The notes under the pieces: model-generated
What the model saw: the letters and a program-made list of their open reading frames with translations, nothing else
Told to the model about the DNA's origin: nothing
Database searches by the model: none
Translations under genes and position numbers: made by a program
Shown here: positions 8,677-16,828 of the stretch, in pieces
Layout: each line of letters begins with the position of its first letter
Position numbering within the stretch: position 1 is the first letter of the stretch
DNA from: Halolamina litorea
GTDB lineage: Archaea > Halobacteriota > Halobacteria > Halobacteriales > Haloferacaceae
Assembly (NCBI RefSeq): GCF_026616205.1
Contig: NZ_JANHGR010000003.1
Location: 124,001 to 188,000, forward strand
Direction of reading: 5' to 3'
DNA length: 64,000 nt

Positions 8677-9388
8677 ATCGAGGTCGACGCCGGGGGACGA
8701 CGACGGTCGCCTTGGGACGCTGAAGCGGGCCGCAACAGTCGGCGCCGGCCTCACTGTTGGCGCCCTCGTCGCCGCGAGCGTCTGGGGCCGCCGGCAGCGA
8801 GACGACGCCGAGACGGTCCCCTACACCGTCGTCGCCCGGCTCGGCGAGGTCGAACTCCGGCGGTACCCACGGGTGGTGACGGTCGAGACGACCGCCGACT
8901 CCGAGAACGAGGCGTTCGGGCGGCTGTTCCGGTACATCGCTGGTGCGAACGAGGGGAGCAACGACATCTCGATGACGACGCCCGTCGAGATCCGCCCCCG
9001 CGGTGCGTCGATCCGGATGACCACCCCCGTCGAGGTCGATCTCGGTTCTCGGCTCCCGGAACGCGACGACGGCGACGAGGACCGACGGCGGGACGAGGGC
9101 GTCCGGATGGCGTTCTACCTCCCCGCGGACTACGGCCCGGAGACAGCCCCAGTGCCGACTGACGACCGGGTGGAACTGGTCACGGTGCCCGAACGGACGC
9201 TCGCGGTTCGCCAGTTCTCGTGGCGGCCGACGACCGCACGGATCACGCGCGAACGCGACGCGCTGCTGTCGACGCTCGCCGACGCCGACGTGGCGACGGT
9301 CGGCGAGCCGTTCTTCATGGGCTACGACGCGCCGTGGACGCTGCCGTTCACCCGCCGCAACGAGGTCGCCGTCGAAGTCGAGAACTGA
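8669..9388 (+). CDS. SOUL-family haem-binding-like protein with N-terminal anchor
   Basis: 239 residues. A hydrophobic segment (about residues 22-41, AATVGAGLTVGALVAASVWG) probably anchors the protein in the membrane. The SOUL/HEBP domain follows: YTVVARLGEVELRRYP, AFGRLFRYIAGANEGSNDIS, MTTPVEI and a second MTTPVEV, FMGYDAPWTLPFTRRNEV. SOUL proteins bind haem or related tetrapyrroles, though a specific axial ligand is not conserved across the family. It overlaps the MBL-fold gene upstream by 8 bases; the shared operon does not by itself reveal a common pathway. Confidence 0.85.
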   Translation: MPKSRSTPGDDDGRLGTLKRAATVGAGLTVGALVAASVWGRRQRDDAETVPYTVVARLGEVELRRYPRVVTVETTADSENEAFGRLFRYIAGANEGSNDISMTTPVEIRPRGASIRMTTPVEVDLGSRLPERDDGDEDRRRDEGVRMAFYLPADYGPETAPVPTDDRVELVTVPERTLAVRQFSWRPTTARITRERDALLSTLADADVATVGEPFFMGYDAPWTLPFTRRNEVAVEVEN

Positions 9389-9431
9389 GCCCGCGGGCGC
9401 CTCGAAAGCCGAACCTACGGACAGGGGAGCG

Positions 9432-9439
9432 TTCATAAC
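9432..9439 (+). promoter_or_regulatory. TATA box for the dps gene
   Basis: TTCATAAC is centred about 33 bases before the ATG at 9469, which fits leaderless transcription. Confidence 0.5.
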
Positions 9440-9468
9440 GAAACTCCCCGGCGGCCAACCGTTGGGGT

Positions 9469-10017
9469 ATGGCCCAAGAGACGACCGAGACTGTTCCGTT
9501 CTCGACCAGAAACGACATCGAACCGGAAGTGCGCGAGGAGGTCGCCCGGGCGCTGAACCAGGCGCTCGCGGACACGACCGATCTGCAGACCCAAGCCAAA
9601 CACGCCCACTGGAACGTCAAGGGGATGCAGTTCCGCGAACTCCACCTGCTGTTCGACGAACAGGCCGAACTCCTCGCCGAGCAGGCCGACATCCTGGCCG
9701 AGCGACTGACCGCCCTGGGCGGAACGGCCCACGGGACGGCCAGACAGGCCGCCGCAAACTCCCAACTCGGGGAGTTCCCCCCCGACACGACCGAAGGCAG
9801 CGAGTGTGTCGTGGCGTTGGCCGATCGCTTCGCCGCCCACGCCGCGAACATGCGCGCGTGGATCGACACGACGGCGGCCATCGGCGACGCCGACACCTCG
9901 GACATGTTCACGGAGCTATCCCGGGAGATCGATAAACAGCTCTGGTTCCTCGAAGCCCACCTCCAGGGGACCGAGATGGCCGCCGAGTCGGACCTCATGG
10001 CGCCAGACGAGGGGTGA
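9469..10017 (+). CDS. dpsA: Dps-type ferritin (DpsA), iron storage and DNA protection
   Basis: 182 residues, the same length I recall for the DpsA of Halobacterium. The Dps signature TQAKHAHWNVKGMQFRELH (about residues 42-60), followed by LLFDEQAELLAEQADILAER, supplies the inter-subunit ferroxidase ligands (His, Asp, Glu). The later helices carry DRFAAHAANMRAWIDTT and EIDKQLWFLEAHLQG. It should form a dodecamer that oxidises ferrous iron with peroxide and stores it, protecting DNA. It is monocistronic with its own TATA box. Confidence 0.93.
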   Translation: MAQETTETVPFSTRNDIEPEVREEVARALNQALADTTDLQTQAKHAHWNVKGMQFRELHLLFDEQAELLAEQADILAERLTALGGTAHGTARQAAANSQLGEFPPDTTEGSECVVALADRFAAHAANMRAWIDTTAAIGDADTSDMFTELSREIDKQLWFLEAHLQGTEMAAESDLMAPDEG

Positions 10018-10058
10018 GCCACGGCGCTGCGGCGTCAACGTGATCGGGGAAAAGGGCG

Positions 10059-10994
10059 CTAGCGGTAGCCGAGATACTCCAACTGTTTGGCGGTCTGTTT
10101 CGGGGTGCGTCGTCGGTCGGGCTTCTCGTAGTGTGGTTCGTAGGAGCCGGTGTCGGTCGCGGTGGTCTCCAGCCACGGGACCCGCCGGAGCCGGGGGTGT
10201 GGGACGCCCGTGGGGTGGCTGTAGAGGCCCATGTGGCCGAACAGTTCCCCGTGGTCGGCGGTGACGACCGCACGGTCAGCGTCGACGTTGTCGAGGAGCA
10301 CCTCGACCTCGTCGAGGACCCAGCGGAGTTCGTCGAGGTAGCGCTCCCAGACGACACCGCGGTCCCCACCGTCGCGCAGGTAGTCGAACGGGCGGTACTC
10401 GTAGGACTCCAGCGTACGGTTCTCCCGGAGCGCGTTCGCCCGGTAGGGGTTGTGCGGCGGGAGGTAGTGAACGATCATCCGGTCGGCGTCGACCTCGCGG
10501 CCCACGCGAACCGCCCGATCGGTAGCGATCTCGGGCACCGTCGTCCCCCCGTGGGGGTCCGTCGGCGCGTAGTCCGAGACGGAGTCGAACGTGTGGAACG
10601 CTTCGGGCTCGACGGTGTCCCACGACGTGAACCGGCGGGCCAGCGGCGACTCCATCGCATTGCCGGCTTCGAGCGTCCGCGTGACCTGTGCGTTGCTACA
10701 GACGTAGGCGGTCTCGGCGATCCGGTCCCGGTGTCCGGTGGTGAACGTGTTCGCCGTCCACTCCCGGGTCGAACTCCCGAGACTGTGGATCGAGTCCACG
10801 TCGGTGACGAACTCGTACTCCGGCGCCAAACTGGCGAGCGCGTCGTACCGACAGGTGTCAAGTACGACCAAGAGGTCCCAACCCCGATCGAACACGTTCG
10901 TTCCGAGCGGTCGCCGCGACGACGCGCCGAGGAGCACGGACTCGACGACGGGTGTCACTGGGAGCCGGTCGGTGATTTTCTCAGCGAGTGACAT
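10059..10994 (-). CDS. Sulfatase/AlkP-superfamily-like protein
   Basis: A 311-residue member of the alkaline phosphatase/sulfatase fold. The first metal aspartate is in DLLVVLDTCRYDALASLAPE and the distal metal site in ADRAVVTADHGELFGHMG followed by YSHPTGVPHPRLRRVPW. The nucleophile region is SSTREWTANTF (candidate Ser/Thr). There is no signal peptide, so it is probably intracellular. The C-terminus TAKQLEYLGYR matches the ending of the AlkP proteins at 481 and 26677. Such proteins recur near haloarchaeal glycan loci; the substrate is unknown. Confidence 0.8.
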   Translation of the reverse strand: MSLAEKITDRLPVTPVVESVLLGASSRRPLGTNVFDRGWDLLVVLDTCRYDALASLAPEYEFVTDVDSIHSLGSSTREWTANTFTTGHRDRIAETAYVCSNAQVTRTLEAGNAMESPLARRFTSWDTVEPEAFHTFDSVSDYAPTDPHGGTTVPEIATDRAVRVGREVDADRMIVHYLPPHNPYRANALRENRTLESYEYRPFDYLRDGGDRGVVWERYLDELRWVLDEVEVLLDNVDADRAVVTADHGELFGHMGLYSHPTGVPHPRLRRVPWLETTATDTGSYEPHYEKPDRRRTPKQTAKQLEYLGYR

Positions 10995-11105
10995 GGTGTA
11001 TCAGCAGCCGCCTACGCCGATGGGGCCGTCTCTTAAAGCTACGAACCGCCTAAAACGCGGCACCGGGCGGTTTTGTCACTCGAAACAAGGAGATCGAATC
11101 GGGCG

Positions 11106-12035
11106 CTACTCGGCGCTGCCCGTGTCCTGTGTGACGATGAGGTCGAACGGCACGTCGGCGGGTTCGTCGTCGGGGGAGAGGTAGCCGCTGGCGAAAGCGG
11201 TGTACACCTGCTCGCTCTCGACGGTCACGTCGAAGTCGGCGACGATTTCGCCGTCGTTGGACTCCGTGTCGCCACGGATCTCCAGGGTGTAGTCGCCCGC
11301 CGGGACTTCCACGGAGCCGGACTCGCCGAAGGCGACGCCGTCGAACAGCACCGTCTCGCCGCCGCCGACGGTGATGTCCACGGCTGGTGCGTCGGGCGAC
11401 GCGTGGACCGCACGGACGCGGGCGGTGCCACTCTCGGGCGGTTCGAGGTCGTCCTCGAGGATCAGCGGGGAGAACGGCTGGTCGGCGTCGGAGGCCACCT
11501 CGCCGATGGCGGCCACGGTGTAGGCCATCTCGGCTTCGACTGTCACCTCGCCCTCGAAGACGACGGTATCGGGCTGACCGGTCGGCGTGACGACGACGGT
11601 GTGTTCCCCGGCAGAGAGCGCCAGATAGTCGCTGACGGTCCCGAAGGGGACGTCCTCCAGTACGGCCGTCCCGTCGACGGACACGTCGACGTTCGGGGCG
11701 TCCGGTGAGAGGTGGGCGACGCGGACCATCGCCTCGCCGGCCGGCGTCTCGGTCTCGGTTTCTGTCTCCTCGGGAGCCTCCGTCTCGGTTTCCGTCCCCT
11801 CGGCCGGCGTGTCGGTGTCGGTCCCCATCGGTTCGTCCGTCTCGGTGTCCATCGACGTGCCGGTGCCGTCGGTGGCCATCGTCCCGTTGGGCGATCCGTC
11901 GGTGTCGGTCCCCGTGCCCCCACAGCCCGCGAGGAGGACGGTACCGACGACTGAGCCCGTGAGGGCGACGAAGCGGCGGCGTGTCGGCGGTGATACGTCG
12001 GTGGACTCTGACGGCGTGTCTGTTGGATCGGACAT
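11106..12035 (-). CDS. DUF4397 lipoprotein with two repeats
   Basis: The 309-residue exported protein starts MSDPTDTPSESTD. It has a twin-arginine-like RRRFVAL stretch and a lipobox LLAGC (Cys about 38), followed by a Thr/Glu/Asp-rich linker of about 65 residues. Two DUF4397 repeats then appear: VRVAHLSPDAPNVDVSVDG and VRAVHASPDAPAVDITVGG, each followed by AGEHTVVV/AGDYTLEI-type strands. It should be a lipid-anchored surface beta-sandwich protein. DUF4397 proteins have no established function. The linker is typical of haloarchaeal surface stalks. Confidence 0.88.
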   Translation of the reverse strand: MSDPTDTPSESTDVSPPTRRRFVALTGSVVGTVLLAGCGGTGTDTDGSPNGTMATDGTGTSMDTETDEPMGTDTDTPAEGTETETEAPEETETETETPAGEAMVRVAHLSPDAPNVDVSVDGTAVLEDVPFGTVSDYLALSAGEHTVVVTPTGQPDTVVFEGEVTVEAEMAYTVAAIGEVASDADQPFSPLILEDDLEPPESGTARVRAVHASPDAPAVDITVGGGETVLFDGVAFGESGSVEVPAGDYTLEIRGDTESNDGEIVADFDVTVESEQVYTAFASGYLSPDDEPADVPFDLIVTQDTGSAE

Positions 12036-12184
12036 CGTGTTCCGTCGTCGCCGGCTGAGGGTTTTGTTATGGATGGTGGCGCGTGAGTAATACTGTCCTT
12101 CAGTTCAGTAGGGCCGGAACCGTCCGCATCGGGCGTCGTCGATGCGGTAGTGTCGTCCGACGGCTGCTGGCGACCGTCGGGCTG

Positions 12185-12607
12185 TCAGTCCTCGAGCGTC
12201 GTGACGACGACGGGAACCGTCCCCATCCGGATCACTTTGTCCGTGACGCTGCCGAGGACGGCCTTTGTCAGTTCCGAGTGGCCCCGGGTCGGCATCACGA
12301 TCACGTCGATCCCGTTGGCCTCGGCGTAGTCGACGATGGTCGCTGCCGGGTTCCCCTCAAGAACCGCGGTCTCGACCGGCACGCCGCGTTCGTCGCCCAG
12401 TTCCGCGACCGCCTCGACGAGGGCTTCGCCCCGACCGGTCAGTTCTTCGAGCACCATGCTGTGGACTGACGCCTCGTGGCTGAGCGCTTCGACGACGTAC
12501 AGCGCGTGGAGGGTCGCTCCCTGGTCGGCGGCGAGTTCGAGCGCGTGGTCGCGGGCGCTGGCGGAGCCCTCGGAGCCGTCGGTCGGGAAGAGGATCACGT
12601 CGTACAT
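12185..12607 (-). CDS. Universal stress protein (UspA family)
   Basis: 140 residues. MYDVILFPTDGSEGSASARD starts the USP fold. The ATP-binding signature is visible as PTRGHSELTKAVLGSVTDKV (G-x2-G-x9-G-S type), and the terminal strand VPVVVTTLED closes it. It is a soluble, probably dimeric nucleotide-binding stress protein. It is monocistronic. A second family member lies at 54531 in the window. Confidence 0.92.
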   Translation of the reverse strand: MYDVILFPTDGSEGSASARDHALELAADQGATLHALYVVEALSHEASVHSMVLEELTGRGEALVEAVAELGDERGVPVETAVLEGNPAATIVDYAEANGIDVIVMPTRGHSELTKAVLGSVTDKVIRMGTVPVVVTTLED

Positions 12608-12809
12608 CCCACTCAGCCGGACTCGGCGGCGTCGGGGCAGTCGTCGGGCCGATCGAGCGCCGCGGAGGAGGGCATGGTGTCCCTCTCTACGTATCAGCCA
12701 AGTATGAAGATGGACCTACACGATCGAAGCCGGGCGTCGCCACTCGAAGCCGTCGGCGTCGGCGTCGCCGACGTCGCCGCTCGGGGATGATCAACGGAAA
12801 ACGGTGCGG

Positions 12810-12827
12810 GCGGGCGGAGCCGCCCGC
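12810..12827 (-). terminator. Hairpin terminator after the DUF378 gene
   Basis: GCGGGCGG-AG-CCGCCCGC forms a perfect 8-bp stem. On the minus strand it lies just after the stop at 12841 and is followed by CCGTTTTCC, a short T run. Confidence 0.5.
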
Positions 12828-12840
12828 GGGGGTTGGTCGG

Positions 12841-13116
12841 TCACTCGGTCGTCCGTCCGCCGGGGCTGCGCGAGACCGTGCGGGCGTCGTAAAGCTGGTA
12901 GGCGAAGTACAGTTCGTACAGGCCAGCCAACCCTACGAGGACGTACACGATGCTCTCCAGGGTGGGGATCGACCCGAAGATCAGGTTCACCAGGTTCCAG
13001 TTGGCGTCGACGAACCCGCCGAGGCCGACGAGTCCCCAGTTAATCGCGCCGACGATTACCAGCGTCAGCGACACCCAATCGAGCATGCTCGCACGTATCG
13101 AACCGTCTGATTGCAT
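12841..13116 (-). CDS. DUF378 small membrane protein
   Basis: 91 residues with two membrane spans: WVSLTLVIVGAINWGLVGL at about 13-31 and LESIVYVLVGLAGLYELYF at about 51-69. The motif GAINWGLVG followed by NLI is diagnostic of DUF378, a short inner-membrane family of unknown function. A shorter start at the internal MLDWVS is equally typical of the family. A hairpin terminator follows. Confidence 0.88.
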   Translation of the reverse strand: MQSDGSIRASMLDWVSLTLVIVGAINWGLVGLGGFVDANWNLVNLIFGSIPTLESIVYVLVGLAGLYELYFAYQLYDARTVSRSPGGRTTE

Positions 13117-13301
13117 CTTCTTTCACCGTGGGTATGATGGCGCCGAGACAACATAAACACATACGACCGTTCACAGAAAGGATCCCTCTACCCGAAGGAA
13201 CCGAACGGTAGCGCTGTTTTCGCTCCGCAGTAGGAACAGTTGTTTTCGAACGGGTAAGCCGGGTAGGGTCGTCCATCGCTTCACGGGCGGCGAGCGCCCG
13301 G

Positions 13302-13535
13302 CTACTCCCTGAGCACCACCTCGTCGTCCGAAATCCGGCGGATTTGGGAGTGCATGACCTCGAAGATATCGTCCTCCTCCGCCCAGCCCAGTCGTCGGCG
13401 GATGCTCCGTGAGAGCGATCCCTTGGGTTTGACGTGAGCGTTGTTGTTGTGGATCCGGTCGATCGTTCCGACCTCCTCGCCGCCGGCGGTGACCACGGTC
13501 TTCCCCTCGTCGCTGTCGGTGAGTTCACGTACCAT
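13302..13535 (-). CDS. PRC-barrel-like small protein
   Basis: 77 residues: a small beta-barrel with GKTVVTAGGEEVGTIDRIHN, the second half HVKPKGSLSRSIRRRLGW and VMHSQIRRISDDEVVLRE. This matches PRC-barrel/DUF2171-like haloarchaeal proteins, thought to mediate protein or RNA interactions. It stands alone and no partner can be named. Confidence 0.65.
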   Translation of the reverse strand: MVRELTDSDEGKTVVTAGGEEVGTIDRIHNNNAHVKPKGSLSRSIRRRLGWAEEDDIFEVMHSQIRRISDDEVVLRE

Positions 13536-13650
13536 CTGTGTGTCCGATGCACGCTCGTGCGCACATCGGCTCCGAGGAGGCCTGTCTCGCGCTTTGTAAT
13601 AGCCAAACTACAGCTCGTACGGGAACCCTTCGAGATCGGGTGGGCGACAG

Positions 13651-14454
13651 TCAGGAGTCAGCGGCGCCGTAGCTGAACAGCGCCATACCCCGTTTGACGA
13701 GGTTCACCGCCCCGTCGGTCGAGCGGGCGGCGATGAGTTCCGGCAGCGAGTCCACCCAGCGCTCGGGGTGGGCGAGCAGGCAGGCCCGTTCGATTTCGCC
13801 CTCGCGGAACAGCGCTGCGAGGCCGTCGGTCGTCGCGGGGTTGACCTCTTTCTCACCCTCGCCCATGGTGTGGTCTTTCACCTTCAGCGGCCCATCGCTC
13901 CACGTCCGGCCGGTGTCGGAGAAGTACGCCACGTCGACAAAGTCCATCGAGAGGTAGGCCTCGCCGAGCAGGCTGTACGTCTCGAAGTCGGGCGCCTTCG
14001 GGTGGGTCCACATCGTCCGGTTGTCGTGGGGCGACAGGGGGTTGCCGTGCATACAGATCGTCTGGACGGGCTCGGAGTGGCCGCGGCGGAGCCGCTGGAG
14101 GTTCATCGCGAATCGGCGGTGGGCCGCCCGCAGGTCGCCGTCGGTGGCGACGTAGTCCTCGTAGTGGTAGCCGACCTCGTGACCGAGCCGGGCGAGCCGT
14201 CGCGTGCGGTCCGGCTCGAACGTCGAGGTACGGTAGTAGTAGGTGCTTCTCACACCGTGGTCGGCTTCGAGTTCCGCCATCCGCACCGCCCGACCGGGTC
14301 GGCGATCCACGTCGTGTCGAAGGACGACGAACCGCTGGGGGAGGTCGTCGCTGGCGAGGTACTCACGGACGGTGATGAACTCGTGACCGCCGTCCTTGAT
14401 CGACTCGAGGAGGTCGGCGTACGCCCCCATCGTGAAACCGTCGCTCACTGCCAT
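13651..14454 (-). CDS. Polysaccharide deacetylase-like protein of the glycan operon
   Basis: 267 residues. The NodB-like core starts at FVVLRHDVDRRPGRAVRMAE, with the catalytic Asp and metal Asp in HDVD, then RSTYYYRT, GHEVGYHYEDY (metal His pair), MHGNPLSPHDNRTMW and LLAHPERWVD. It probably removes an acyl group from a sugar or a glycan intermediate in the cytoplasm, because there is no signal peptide. It overlaps the nucleotide-sugar dehydrogenase by 10 bases and is the last gene of the operon that starts at 18506. Confidence 0.8.
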   Translation of the reverse strand: MAVSDGFTMGAYADLLESIKDGGHEFITVREYLASDDLPQRFVVLRHDVDRRPGRAVRMAELEADHGVRSTYYYRTSTFEPDRTRRLARLGHEVGYHYEDYVATDGDLRAAHRRFAMNLQRLRRGHSEPVQTICMHGNPLSPHDNRTMWTHPKAPDFETYSLLGEAYLSMDFVDVAYFSDTGRTWSDGPLKVKDHTMGEGEKEVNPATTDGLAALFREGEIERACLLAHPERWVDSLPELIAARSTDGAVNLVKRGMALFSYGAADS

Positions 14455-15860
14455 CCGCGCCCCACGGTGTACAGCCGGTGGTCGGTCCCGGTCAGGTCGA
14501 GCACGTCCCGGCCGTCGACGACGACCGTCGGCGGCAGCGCGGTCCAGTCGAGCGCCTCGAAGGCCTCGTGGGCGGTCGCGAGCACGACCGCGTCGGGGGC
14601 GTGGTCCGGGAGCTCTTCGGCCGGGACATCGGTCGCCGTGAGTCCCTCAGCGTCGACCAGCGGGTCGGCAGCGAGCACGGACGCCCCGCGGGCCGCCAGG
14701 TTCGCACAGATGTCGATCCCGGGGCTGGCGCGGGTCTCCTCGACGCCGGCGCGGTAGGTGAGGCCGAGGACGGCGACGGTCGCGCCGTCGAGTACCTCGT
14801 CGGGGGCGGGCGTCGCGTCGGAGCGGTCGTCGGCCATGGAGACCCCGCCGTCGGCGATACTCGCCGCTCGGGTGACCGCCAGCCCCTCGGCGACGCGGTC
14901 GACGACGAACCGCGGCATCGCGTCGTTGACGCTGCGGGCCGTCGCCAGCGTCGCCGGCTGGCCGTCGAGCCAGTTCAACACGAAGTACGGGTAGTAGGGG
15001 ATGCAGTGCCCGCCCACGCCGGGGCCGGGCGTGTGGATGTCGCAGTACGGCTGTGTGTTGGCGGCGTCGATGGCCGCCCGTACGTCCACGCCGAGTTCGC
15101 CGGTTAGCCGTGCGAGATCGTTCGCCAGCGCGATGTTTACGTCCCTGTACAGGCCCTCGAACACCTTCACCGCCTCCGCGGTGGTGGCGTCCGCGACCCG
15201 GACGATGTCGTTGTCGACCAGTTCGCCGTACACCAGTTCCGCGACGCGGCCGCTCTCGTCGTCGACGCCGCCGACGACTTTGGGGTGGGTCCCGCGGATG
15301 TCGGCGAGCGCGCGACCGCTTGAGGTTCGCTCTGGACAGACGGCCACGCCGAAGCAGTCGCCCGCCAGCCCGCTCTCCTCGGCCAACCGCGGCCGGAGTA
15401 CGTCGGTCGTCGCCCGCGGCGGGAGCGTCGACTCGAAGATCACGGTGTCGCCCGGCGCCAGGCCCGCCGCGATCTCGTCGACGGCCGCCTTCACCGCCGA
15501 GAGGTCGGGGTTGTTCCGGTCGTCGATCAGCGTCGGCACCATCACCACGTGGAGGACCGCGTCGGCAGCGGCCGTCGCGGCGTCGGTCGTCGCCGTCAGC
15601 GAGCCGTCAGCGACGAGTGACTCGACGAGCGCGGGCAGGCCGGGTTCGCCCTGGACGTGGCAGTCGCCGACGTTGATGCGCTCGACGACAGTCTCGTCGA
15701 TGTCGACGCCGGTGACGTTGCCGGTGTGCTCGGCGTACACCGACGCCAGCGGGAGGCCCATCTTCCCGAGGCCGTAGACGGCGACCGGGATCTCGCCGGC
15801 GCCGAACTGGGTTCGTTGGGCGTCGGGTTCGAGCAGCGAGTCGTACAGCGAGGCGGTCAC
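14445..15860 (-). CDS. UDP-N-acetylhexosamine 6-dehydrogenase (WbpA/WecC-like)
   Basis: 471 residues. Rossmann motif VYGLGKMGLPLASVYAEHTG, central FESTLPPRATTDVL and CPERTSSGRALADI, then AEAVKVFEGLYRDVNIALAN, and the catalytic cysteine in GPGVGGHCIPYYPYF. This is the UDP-glucose/UDP-ManNAc/UDP-GlcNAc dehydrogenase family, oxidising C6 with two NAD molecules to a uronate. With the oxidoreductase, aminotransferase and acyltransferase in the same operon, UDP-GlcNAc is the likely substrate (WbpA-like); ManNAc cannot be excluded. It overlaps both neighbours (4 and 10 bases). Confidence 0.88.
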   Translation of the reverse strand: MTASLYDSLLEPDAQRTQFGAGEIPVAVYGLGKMGLPLASVYAEHTGNVTGVDIDETVVERINVGDCHVQGEPGLPALVESLVADGSLTATTDAATAAADAVLHVVMVPTLIDDRNNPDLSAVKAAVDEIAAGLAPGDTVIFESTLPPRATTDVLRPRLAEESGLAGDCFGVAVCPERTSSGRALADIRGTHPKVVGGVDDESGRVAELVYGELVDNDIVRVADATTAEAVKVFEGLYRDVNIALANDLARLTGELGVDVRAAIDAANTQPYCDIHTPGPGVGGHCIPYYPYFVLNWLDGQPATLATARSVNDAMPRFVVDRVAEGLAVTRAASIADGGVSMADDRSDATPAPDEVLDGATVAVLGLTYRAGVEETRASPGIDICANLAARGASVLAADPLVDAEGLTATDVPAEELPDHAPDAVVLATAHEAFEALDWTALPPTVVVDGRDVLDLTGTDHRLYTVGRGWQ

Positions 15861-16828
15861 GGCGACACCTCCTGCTGGGGCCGCCCCAGTTTCGCGGCGA
15901 CGGCGCTGGCCAGTTCGACCGCACGGATCCCGTCCTCGGCGGTCACGAGGGGCGTGGTCCCCTCAGCCGCGGCTTCGAGGAACGCCGCGAGTTCGCGTTT
16001 GAGCGGTTCGCCGCTCTCGACGAACGGGCGCTCGATCACGCTCTCGATCCGGTGGCGCACGTCGCCGTTGGCGGCGACGTACTCCGGGCTGGAGCGTCGG
16101 TGGACCTCGACGGTCTGGTCCAGCAGGTCGACGACGATCCGGCACTCCTCGGCGGTGACGGTCAACCGGCGGACCCGCTCCTGGGTGAGTCGGCTCGCGG
16201 TCAGCGAGGCGACGACGCCGTCATCGTTGGTCCACGTCGAGGTGGCGTACTCGCCGTCGCCGGCGCCGGTCGCCGAGACCAGCGTCGGCGTCGCGCCGAG
16301 CAGCGTACAGAGCAGGTCGATGTCGTGGATCATCAGGTCGAAGGTGACCCCGGCCGCGATCTCGCGTTCGAGCGGTGGGCCGAGGCGCTCGGCGGTGACG
16401 GCGATCACCGAGAGGTCCCGGAACCCCGACAGCAGCGTCCTGACGGCGGGGTTGAACCGCTCGATGTGGCCGACTTGGAGCGTGACGCCGGCCGTCGCCG
16501 CGGCCTCGGCCAACTCCCGACCCACCGCGGGGTCGTCGACGAACGGTTTCTCGACGAGTACGTCGACGCCGGTGTTGATGCAGTCCCGGACGACCGGCTC
16601 GTGGACGGGCGTCGGCACGGCGACCGAGACGGCGTCGGCCCGCGCCAGCAGTTCGATCGTGTCGTAGGCCTCGGTGTCGAACTCCGTCGCGACGGCGTCG
16701 GCCGCGGCGGCGTCGGCGTCGGCGACGCCCACGAGTTCGCACTCCGAGAGCTCCTGGTACACCCGGGCGTGGTTCCGGCCCATGCTCCCGACACCGATGA
16801 CGCCGGCCCGCAGCGGCGCGTCGCTCAC
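15857..16828 (-). CDS. Gfo/Idh/MocA sugar-nucleotide 3-oxidoreductase (WbpB/WlbA-like)
   Basis: 323 residues from a GTG start at 16828, chosen because it overlaps the stop of the upstream aminotransferase gene as GTGA and begins directly with the Rossmann fold (PLRAGVIGVGSMGRNHARVY). The catalytic lysine lies in DVLVEKPFVDD, followed by LQVGHIERFNPAV and the HDIDLL motif. WbpB-type enzymes oxidise C3 of UDP-GlcNAc-uronate, creating the ketone for the adjacent aminotransferase. Overlaps of 4 bases on both sides indicate translational coupling. The reaction is inferred from the operon. Confidence 0.85.
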   Translation of the reverse strand: MSDAPLRAGVIGVGSMGRNHARVYQELSECELVGVADADAAAADAVATEFDTEAYDTIELLARADAVSVAVPTPVHEPVVRDCINTGVDVLVEKPFVDDPAVGRELAEAAATAGVTLQVGHIERFNPAVRTLLSGFRDLSVIAVTAERLGPPLEREIAAGVTFDLMIHDIDLLCTLLGATPTLVSATGAGDGEYATSTWTNDDGVVASLTASRLTQERVRRLTVTAEECRIVVDLLDQTVEVHRRSSPEYVAANGDVRHRIESVIERPFVESGEPLKRELAAFLEAAAEGTTPLVTAEDGIRAVELASAVAAKLGRPQQEVSP

